DNA from: Streptomyces sp. SN-593
GTDB lineage: Bacteria > Actinomycetota > Actinomycetes > Streptomycetales > Streptomycetaceae
DNA: 64,000 nt
Reading direction: 5' to 3'
NCBI RefSeq assembly: GCF_016756395.1
Contig: NZ_AP018365.1
Span: forward strand, 5,707,001 to 5,771,000
The notes under the pieces were generated by a model. That model was given only the letters and a program-made list of their open reading frames with translations, did not search any database and was not told the DNA's origin. A program made the position numbers and the translations under genes. This document shows positions 58,801-64,000 of this stretch, piece after piece (positions within the stretch are counted from its first letter, which is position 1; every line of letters starts with the position of its first letter).

Positions 58801-58844
58801 CCCGGAGCCGTCCGTACTGGGACTTCGAGCCGTTCAGCTCCTGA
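55836..58844 (+). CDS. fxsT: TIR-NB-ARC-TPR protein (FxSxx-system tetratricopeptide protein, FxsT-like)
   Basis: 1002 residues. Residues about 14-140 are a TIR-like domain (VTISFAGYNRAWAGWIASRL, then VLVVLSEWYFRLGPRDPEEW). An NB-ARC/STAND ATPase follows at about 175-480: the FTGREALLYGLHQEL entry segment, P-loop GLSGVGKT (209-216), WLVVLDGADQPEE, HVLITSQNREW. From about 580 to 980 there are at least eight TPR units with regular E/D-H-P-x-T turns (GEGHPYTAGALANHG, GEDHPWTLGCALN, GKDHPLTLSCRIA). The architecture is that of NLR-like immune sensors. TPRs would sense a ligand, the ATPase oligomerise and the TIR act as effector, possibly cleaving NAD. The C-terminus is WDFEPFSS. ATG 55836 opens the protein. 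It is the last gene of the locus. Confidence 0.87.
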   Translation: MAGGRNTASAAAGRGPVTISFAGYNRAWAGWIASRLERHGLQVSMQRWDVMPGTSIEQGLRDLLLSDGRVLVVLSEWYFRLGPRDPEEWNAALREVVPAHSDRFAAVCVTAASLPSAAASLAAADLWGLGAVEAERRLLSRLGVPASRSSAGDTLSAASGPRFPLEQPAVWGGVPRRNTRFTGREALLYGLHQELTAAEPGAAVATLHGLSGVGKTHIATEYVYRFGPEYDVVWWVRASERGTLREKLAGLAPALGLVTGREYGERLRAVRDALRRGDPYFRWLVVLDGADQPEEIHDLVPTGPGHVLITSQNREWSEHNSALIEVPVYDRDESVAFVRRRAPRMDDADADKLAEALGDLALALDQNAGALNDSNMPVDDYIELLRHGADVEPNLKVAADFQMTYFTAFSILLNRLREDKPEAVDLLRLCVFFAPGPIPVRLLRDLPIRDVPEELAGLIEDPLLWNSAIGKLAQWSVIQSDPQETDTEESAGSADVIQMHRLVYQAVRADMPREERLSYSRVVRKLLAAADPGRPNDTRLWPRYAEIVPHLEASGALGSTNPDIQLTVLNCLRYLTASGEYRTARRIAATAVEIWPRLLEPGHPRLWDLLHNQANAIRATGDYTTSEAIDRRAHARLSADKGPNDLLTLRAAGSLAADLRALGRYGEALDLSQRVRDGYGELLGAQDPRTLVAQNNISVTYRLLGRYRDAMQLDQQTMEALREQLRDRHNLTLSSENSFAHDLRLLGRYEQATSVQERNAEVHRTVLGADNPQTLRAEHNLGLCYQRGGDRPRAANLLARLLERCDRVLGDSEPLTVRVAATLSTFEREHGDLDRARELGESVLERYRAQFGEGHPYTAGALANHGLLLRAAGERQRSHIEVEDALAAMARTLGEDHPWTLGCALNAAAARNFSGDPESAGELSRVTADRAVAGLGKDHPLTLSCRIALATDLRNLRRRQEADKIEEEALEALSQTLGPQHPHTISARSRSRPYWDFEPFSS

Positions 58845-58857
58845 CCCGGAGCGGGAA

Positions 58858-58902
58858 CCGCCGGCGGCCCCCCGCCCGTGCTGGGCAGGGGGCCGCCGGC
58901 GG
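58858..58902. terminator. Strong bidirectional terminator between fxsT and kgd
   Basis: Perfect 15-base arms (58858-58872 and 58888-58902) with a 15-base loop between the convergent genes. It closes the accessory locus on the right. Confidence 0.9.
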
Positions 58903-58916
58903 CGTGAACGGGCCGG

Positions 58917-61900
58917 TCAGATCTCGAAGACCTCGTTCACCAGGTTCTGCTGCTGCTCCTGGTGCCGCTTGGCCGAACCCACGGCCGGCGACGACGAGGA
59001 CGGACGCGAGACCCGGCGCAGCCGGTCCGCGTTGTCCGGGGCGGCGCCCAGCACCAGGTCGAGGTGGTCGATCAGGTTCAGCGCGATGAACGGCCACGCG
59101 CCCTGGTTGGCCGGCTCCTCCTGGGCCCAGACGAACTTCTGCGCCTTGGTGAACGGCGCCAGCGCCTGCTGGATCTCCGCGCCCGGCAGCGGGTAGAGCC
59201 GCTCGATCCGGATGATGGCGACGTCGCCCGCGCCGCGCTTCTCCCGCTCGGCGATCAGGTCGTAGTAGACCTTGCCGGTGCAGAAGACGACCTTGCGGAC
59301 CGCCTCGGGCTGCACCGTGGTGTCGCCGATCACCGGCTGGAACTGGCCGGTGGTGAAGTCCTCGGCCTTCGACGCCGCCGCCTTCAGCCGCAGCATCGAC
59401 TTCGGGGTGAAGACGATCAGCGGCTTGTGGTGCGGGTTGTGCACCTGCCAGCGCAGCAGGTGGAAGTAGTTCGCCGGGGTGGTCGGGAACGCGACCGTCA
59501 TGTTGTTCTGCGCGCACAGTTGGAGGTAGCGCTCGATCCGGGCCGAGGAGTGGTCCGGGCCCTGGCCCTCGTAGCCGTGCGGCAGCAGCAGGGTGACGCC
59601 GGAGGTCTGGCCCCACTTCTGCTCGGCGGCCGAGATGTACTCGTCGATGATCGAGGAGGCGCCGTTGGCGAAGTCGCCGAACTGGGCCTCCCACATCACC
59701 AGCGCGTCCGGCCGGGCCAGCGAGTAGCCGTACTCGAAGCCCATCGCCGCGTACTCGCTGAGCAGCGAGTCGTAGACGTTGTAGCGGGCCTGGTCCTCGG
59801 ACAGGTACAGCAGCGGGGTGTAGTCCTCGCCGGTCACCCGGTCGATGAGCACCGCGTGCCGCTGGCCGAAGGTGCCGCGCCGGGAGTCCTGGCCGGCCAG
59901 CCGGACCGGGGTGCCCTCCAGCAGCAGCGAGCCGATCGCCAGCGTCTCGCCCATGCCCCAGTCGATGGTGCCGTCCTCGACCATGGCCGCCCGGCGCTGG
60001 AGCTGCGGCAGCAGCCGCGGGTGCACCGTGACGTGGTCGGGGATGTTCACCTGGGACTCGGCGATCCGCTTGACCACCTCGGTGGAGACCGCGGTCGGCA
60101 CCGCGACCGGGAACTCGGGCTGGTTGTCCTGGCTCGGGCTCTCCGCCGGGGCGGCGACGGCCTCGCGCACCTCGGTGAAGACCTTCTCGAGCTGGCCCTG
60201 GTAGTCCTGGAGCGCCTGCTCGGCCTCTTCCAGGGTGATGTCGCCGCGGCCGATCAGCGACTCGGTGTAGAGCTTGCGCACCGAGCGCTTCTTGTCGATC
60301 AGGTCGTACATCAGCGGCTGGGTGAAGGCCGGGTTGTCGGACTCGTTGTGGCCGCGGCGCCGGTAGCAGATCAGGTCGATCACGACGTCCTTGTTGAACG
60401 CCTGCCGGAACTCGAAGGCCAGCCGCGCCACGCGGACCACGGCCTCCGGGTCGTCGCCGTTCACGTGGAAGATCGGCGCCTCGATCATCCGGGCCACGTC
60501 GGTGCTGTACATCGACGAGCGCGCGGACTCCGGGGCGGCGGTGAAGCCGACCTGGTTGTTGATCACCACGTGCACGGTGCCGCCGGTGCGGTAGCCGCGC
60601 AGTTGCGACATGTTCAGCGTCTCGGCCACCACGCCCTGGCCGGCGAAGGCCGCGTCGCCGTGCAGCGCGACGGGCAGCACCGTGAAGTCGGTGCCGGCCT
60701 TGTTGATGACGTCCTGCTTGGCGCGGGCGATGCCCTCGATGACCGGGTCCACGGTCTCCAGGTGCGAGGGGTTCGCGGCCAGCGACACGTTGATCTGCTC
60801 GCCGTCCAGGCCGGTGAAGGTGCCCTCGGCGCCCAGGTGGTACTTCACGTCGCCGGAGCCGTGCATCGACTTCGGGTCGAGGTTGCCCTCGAACTCGCGG
60901 AAGATCTGCGCGTACGACTTGCCGACGATGTTCGCCAGCACGTTCAGCCGGCCGCGGTGGGCCATGCCGATGATGACCTCGTCCAGCCGGGACTCGGCCG
61001 CCGCGTCCAGCACCGCGTCCAGCAGCGGGATGACCGACTCGCCGCCCTCCAGCGAGAACCGCTTCTGGCCGACGTATTTGGTCTGGAGGAACGTCTCGAA
61101 CGCCTCGGCGGCGTTCAGCCGGCGCAGGACGCGCAACTGCTCCTCGCGCTCCGGCTTGGCGTGCGGGCGCTCGATGCGGTCCTGGATCCACTTGCGCTGC
61201 TTGGGGTCCTGGATGTGCATGTACTCGACGCCGACGGTGCGGCAGTACGAGTCGCGCAGCACCCCGAGGATGTCGCGCAGCTTCATCAGGGACTTGCCGG
61301 CGAAGCCGCCGACCGCGAACTCCCGCTCCAGGTCCCACAGGGTGAGCCCGTGCTCCAGGACGTCGAGGTCCGGGTGCTTGCGCTGGCGGTACTCCAGCGG
61401 GTCGGTGTCGGCCATCACGTGGCCGCGCACCCGGTAGGAGTGGATCAGCTCGAAGACCCGCGCGGCCTTGGTGACGTCGTCGTCGTGCGCGGTGTCGATG
61501 TCGGTGCGCCACCGCACCGGCTCGTACGGGATGCGCAGCGCGGCGAAGATGTCGTCGAAGAAGTCGTTCTCGCCCAGCAGGAGCTGGCTCATGATCCGCA
61601 GGAACTCGCCTGAGGCGGCACCCTGGATGACCCGGTGGTCGTAGGTGCTGGTCAGGGTCATGACCTTGGAGATGCCCAGCTTGTTCAGGGTGTCCTGGGA
61701 GGTGCCCTGGAACTCGGCGGGGTAGTCCATGGAGCCGACGCCGAGGATCACCGACTGCCCGGGCATCAGGCGCGGCACCGAGTGCACGGTGCCCAGCCCG
61801 CCGGGGTTGGTCAGCGAGGCGGTGACACCGGAGAAGTCGTCCATGGTGAGCTTGCCCGAGCGGGCCCGGCGGACGATGTCCTCGTACGCCTGCCAGAACT

Positions 61901-62771
61901 CGAAGAAGTTCAGCGTCTCGGCCTTCTTGATGGCCGCGACCACGAGCTGGCGGTCGCCGTTCGGCTTCACCAGGTCGATGGCCAGGCCCAGGTTCACGTG
62001 CTCGGGCTTGACCAGCGTCGGCTTGCCGTCCTTCAGCGCGAAGGAGTGGTTCATCGACGGCATCGTCTTCAGCGCCTGCACCATGGCGTAGCCGATGAGG
62101 TGGGTGAAGGAGACCTTCCCGCCCCGGGCCCGCTTGAGGTGGTTGTTGATCACGATGCGGTTGTCGAAGAGCAGCTTCACCGGGATCGCCCGCACCGAGG
62201 TGGCGGTGGGCAGCTCCAGGGAGGCGTTCATGTTCTTCGCCACGGCGGCGGCCGGGCCGCGCAGCGGCACGTACTCCGTCTCGGCCGGCGCGGCCGCGGC
62301 AGCGGCGGGCTTGGCGGCCGGGGCGGCGGCGGGCTTGGCCGCGGGCGCGGGAGCCTGCGCGGCCGGCTTCGCGGCCGGGGCGGGAGCCTGGGCGGCCGGT
62401 GCCGGAGCGGCCGCCGGAGCCGGCTGGGCCGGGGCGGCGGGCGCGGCCGGAGCCGGCGCGGGAGCCGCGGCGGCCTGCGGGCCGGCGGGGGCGGAGGGCG
62501 GGGTGGAGCCGGGCACGCCCGCGCTGGCGCGGGCGGCGGCGCCCGAGGCACCGCCCTGCCCCGCGGGGGCGGCCGGAGCGGCGGAGCCGTCCGGCTTGTA
62601 GTCGGCGAAGAAGTCCCACCAGGCTCGGTCTACCGAGTTCGGGTCCTGGAGGTACTGCTGGTAGATCTCGTCCACGAGCCACTCGTTCGGGCCGAAGCCC
62701 GCTGCGGGGCCCTCGCCCTGCGCTTGGTGGTCGGTGGAGACACTGGAGCTATTGGGGGACTGTGGCGACAC
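58917..62771 (-). CDS. kgd: Multifunctional 2-oxoglutarate dehydrogenase/decarboxylase (E1 with E2-like domain)
   Basis: 1284-residue actinobacterial OdhA/Kgd that fuses an E2-like succinyltransferase domain to the ThDP-dependent E1. Order: the FGPNEWLVDEIYQQYLQDPN segment; an Ala/Pro linker of about 90 residues; the E2-like core ending DHRVIQGAASGEFLRI; then E1 with HRGRLNVLANIVGK, GDAAFAGQGVVAETLNMSQL, INNQVGFTAAPESAR and C-terminal VWAQEEPANQGAWPF. The E2 motif is HRVIQGA, with Gln in place of the Asp of classical E2s. GTG 62771 is selected because PQSPNSSS matches the family N-terminus; a GTG at 62798 would add nine residues. It runs the TCA-cycle step from 2-oxoglutarate. Confidence 0.96.
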   Translation of the reverse strand: MSPQSPNSSSVSTDHQAQGEGPAAGFGPNEWLVDEIYQQYLQDPNSVDRAWWDFFADYKPDGSAAPAAPAGQGGASGAAARASAGVPGSTPPSAPAGPQAAAAPAPAPAAPAAPAQPAPAAAPAPAAQAPAPAAKPAAQAPAPAAKPAAAPAAKPAAAAAAPAETEYVPLRGPAAAVAKNMNASLELPTATSVRAIPVKLLFDNRIVINNHLKRARGGKVSFTHLIGYAMVQALKTMPSMNHSFALKDGKPTLVKPEHVNLGLAIDLVKPNGDRQLVVAAIKKAETLNFFEFWQAYEDIVRRARSGKLTMDDFSGVTASLTNPGGLGTVHSVPRLMPGQSVILGVGSMDYPAEFQGTSQDTLNKLGISKVMTLTSTYDHRVIQGAASGEFLRIMSQLLLGENDFFDDIFAALRIPYEPVRWRTDIDTAHDDDVTKAARVFELIHSYRVRGHVMADTDPLEYRQRKHPDLDVLEHGLTLWDLEREFAVGGFAGKSLMKLRDILGVLRDSYCRTVGVEYMHIQDPKQRKWIQDRIERPHAKPEREEQLRVLRRLNAAEAFETFLQTKYVGQKRFSLEGGESVIPLLDAVLDAAAESRLDEVIIGMAHRGRLNVLANIVGKSYAQIFREFEGNLDPKSMHGSGDVKYHLGAEGTFTGLDGEQINVSLAANPSHLETVDPVIEGIARAKQDVINKAGTDFTVLPVALHGDAAFAGQGVVAETLNMSQLRGYRTGGTVHVVINNQVGFTAAPESARSSMYSTDVARMIEAPIFHVNGDDPEAVVRVARLAFEFRQAFNKDVVIDLICYRRRGHNESDNPAFTQPLMYDLIDKKRSVRKLYTESLIGRGDITLEEAEQALQDYQGQLEKVFTEVREAVAAPAESPSQDNQPEFPVAVPTAVSTEVVKRIAESQVNIPDHVTVHPRLLPQLQRRAAMVEDGTIDWGMGETLAIGSLLLEGTPVRLAGQDSRRGTFGQRHAVLIDRVTGEDYTPLLYLSEDQARYNVYDSLLSEYAAMGFEYGYSLARPDALVMWEAQFGDFANGASSIIDEYISAAEQKWGQTSGVTLLLPHGYEGQGPDHSSARIERYLQLCAQNNMTVAFPTTPANYFHLLRWQVHNPHHKPLIVFTPKSMLRLKAAASKAEDFTTGQFQPVIGDTTVQPEAVRKVVFCTGKVYYDLIAEREKRGAGDVAIIRIERLYPLPGAEIQQALAPFTKAQKFVWAQEEPANQGAWPFIALNLIDHLDLVLGAAPDNADRLRRVSRPSSSSPAVGSAKRHQEQQQNLVNEVFEI

Positions 62772-62996
62772 GGCGGCAACCGCCCTCTTCCGCTTCACAA
62801 GGTGGTGGACAGCGGGAATAAAGGCTACGCCTACATGAGGGCTTCACGCAGTTTAGGGGGGCAGTCGTCGCGCAAGTCACACCCGAGGAGTGGTTTCGCG
62901 ACGGATCGTGGCGGGAAAGTGGTCCCTCTTGTGGGTCGGCCGGACCGGTGGCCCACGCCGTACGCCCGGACGGCGCTCGCGCCGGACGCCCCGGCG

Positions 62997-64000
62997 TCAA
63001 CGCGGCTGCCCGGGCCTCCCCGGGAGGGTGACGTGGATGCGGCAGCCGCGTGGGGATTCGGCCACCTCGATCCGCCCGCCGTGCAGATCCACCGCCCAGC
63101 GCGCGATCGCCAGGCCCAGACCGGTGCCGCCGTCCGTGCCCGGATGCGAGCCGCGGTGGAAGCGGTCGAAGACCCGGACCCGGTCCGCCTCGGGGATGCC
63201 CGGGCCCTCGTCGCGCACCTCCAGGTCCAGGCTGCCGGGCGCCGGGCCGCCGCGGGCGCGCACCGTCACCCGGCCGCCTGGCGGGCTGTGCTTCATCGCG
63301 TTGTCCACCAGGTTCGCCACCACCTGGTGCAGCCGCTCCCCGTCGGCGTAGGCCACCAGCTCCGGCGGCGACACGTCCAGGTGCAGCGGCACGTCCGCTC
63401 GGGCCCGGGTGTGGGTGCCGCCGGAGCCGCCGCGGTCCGCGCCCAGGCTGGCGGTCTTCAGCACCGCCGACAGGTACGGCCAGACCTCGAACCGCTTGGC
63501 GTCCAGCCGGACCGCCCCGCTGTCCAGCCGGGACAGGTCGAGTAGCTGGGTGACCAGCTTGCCCAGCCGCTCGGTCTGCTGGAGGGCCAGCCGCATCGTC
63601 TCCGGGTCGGCGGCCGAGACGCCGTCCACCACGTTCTCCAGCACCGCGCGCAGCGCCGCGATCGGCGTGCGCAGCTCGTGTGAGACATTCGCCACGAGTT
63701 CCTTGCGGTGCCGGTCCACGGCGGCCAGGTCGGCCGCCATCCGGTTGAACGTCTCGGCCAGCTCGCCCACCTCGTCGCGGCGCATCCTCGCCACCCGGCG
63801 GGTGTAGTCGCCGCCGGCCATCGCCCGCGCCACCGCGGTCATCTCGCGCAGCGGCGCGGTCAGGTTGGTGGCGACGATCTGCGTGATCAGGAGCGAGGCG
63901 ATGATCGAGAAGATCGTGATCACCCGCAGCTCGGTCCTGGAGTGGATGGCCAGCGTCACCAGCAGCGTGGTGATCATCACGGAGGCGATCACCAGCGCCT
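62997..64000 (-). CDS. HAMP-domain sensor histidine kinase (partial)
   Basis: About 334 C-terminal residues are visible; the N-terminus lies beyond the window. A hydrophobic segment (VITIFSIIASLLITQIVATN) precedes a HAMP domain (LTAPLREMTAVARAMAGGDY, RDEVGELAETFNRMA). The phospho-acceptor box is ANVSHELRTPIAALRAVLEN. The ATPase part has VVANLVDNAMKHSPPGG (N-box), VRDEGPGIP (G1), VFDRFHRG (F) and GGTGLGLAIARWAVDLHGG (G2). All catalytic boxes are intact. It is a membrane-bound two-component sensor, and its response regulator is presumably encoded just outside the window. From memory, two-component genes also flank kgd in S. coelicolor. Confidence 0.92.
   Translation of the reverse strand, partial: ALVIASVMITTLLVTLAIHSRTELRVITIFSIIASLLITQIVATNLTAPLREMTAVARAMAGGDYTRRVARMRRDEVGELAETFNRMAADLAAVDRHRKELVANVSHELRTPIAALRAVLENVVDGVSAADPETMRLALQQTERLGKLVTQLLDLSRLDSGAVRLDAKRFEVWPYLSAVLKTASLGADRGGSGGTHTRARADVPLHLDVSPPELVAYADGERLHQVVANLVDNAMKHSPPGGRVTVRARGGPAPGSLDLEVRDEGPGIPEADRVRVFDRFHRGSHPGTDGGTGLGLAIARWAVDLHGGRIEVAESPRGCRIHVTLPGRPGQPR

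Noticed and set aside
58821..58844. C-terminal WDFEPFSS of the TIR-NB-ARC-TPR protein as an FxSxx-type substrate site
   Set aside because: The Phe spacing does not match FxSxx, and the protein is a large receptor-like component, not a precursor.
1..64000. tRNA, rRNA, insertion sequences, phage or plasmid genes
   Set aside because: No cloverleaf, transposase, integrase or replication gene was recognised on reading both strands.

Overview
The window is very GC-rich actinobacterial chromosome. Gene content and order point to Streptomyces or a close relative in the Streptomycetaceae: sigR-rsrA, a B12-riboswitch-controlled nrdAB, the dasR/dasABC-dasD-nagB chitin cluster, wblE, a sigH/ushX-type pair, sodN/sodX and the actinobacterial 2-oxoglutarate dehydrogenase gene kgd. 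This order matches what I recall of the SCO52xx core region of S. coelicolor. That comparison is from memory, not from a search. I saw no rRNA, tRNA, insertion sequence, CRISPR array or attachment site.

Layout. 1-4.7 kb: housekeeping genes rsgA (partial) and aroA, a membrane M50-like peptidase, an SRAP/HMCES abasic-site protein and an alpha/beta hydrolase. 4.7-9.1 kb: the thiol-oxidative-stress pair sigR-rsrA behind a textbook SigR promoter, an HD-GYP protein, a TPR protein and peptide deformylase. 9.1-13.1 kb: class I ribonucleotide reductase nrdAB, read leftwards from a leader with two NrdR boxes, a cobalamin riboswitch and a terminator-like hairpin. 13.2-16.5 kb: a GlxA/AraC-type regulator and a DUF3311 + sodium:solute symporter pair. 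16.6-25.4 kb: the N-acetylglucosamine/chitin sensing block (dasR, dasABC, dasD, nagB) with DasR operators (dre), one of them next to a PdtaS-like histidine kinase. 25.5-32.4 kb: wblE, a lipid kinase, a small membrane protein, a SigB/F/G-type sigma factor with its anti-sigma factor, a GNAT acetyltransferase, a PLP enzyme and a MurR/RpiR regulator. 32.4-45 kb: a secreted cell-wall amidase, MerR-thioredoxin, nickel SOD with its maturation protease, a CGNR regulator, an amino-acid ABC importer, malic enzyme, an MDR dehydrogenase, a PadR/DUF4097 pair and a DUF6104 gene.

45.4-58.9 kb is the accessory highlight. Six same-strand genes and one tiny ORF form a predicted NTP-dependent conflict/RiPP locus: a trypsin-like VMAP-type peptidase (with a rare TTA codon), a MoxR-type AAA+ ATPase, a vWA protein with TPR-like repeats, a 67-residue FxsA-type precursor, the radical SAM/SPASM maturase FxsB, a HEXXH-motif protein and a TIR-NB-ARC-TPR protein (FxsT-like). 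The precursor ends in a non-canonical Phe-Asp-Asn tail instead of FxSxx. kgd and a truncated HAMP histidine kinase follow.

Regulation is well exposed in the DNA. There is one SigR promoter, two NrdR boxes, one riboswitch, four dre sites, dyads in front of the PadR, MerR, MurR/RpiR, GlxA/AraC and wblE genes, and strong hairpins at most convergent gene ends.
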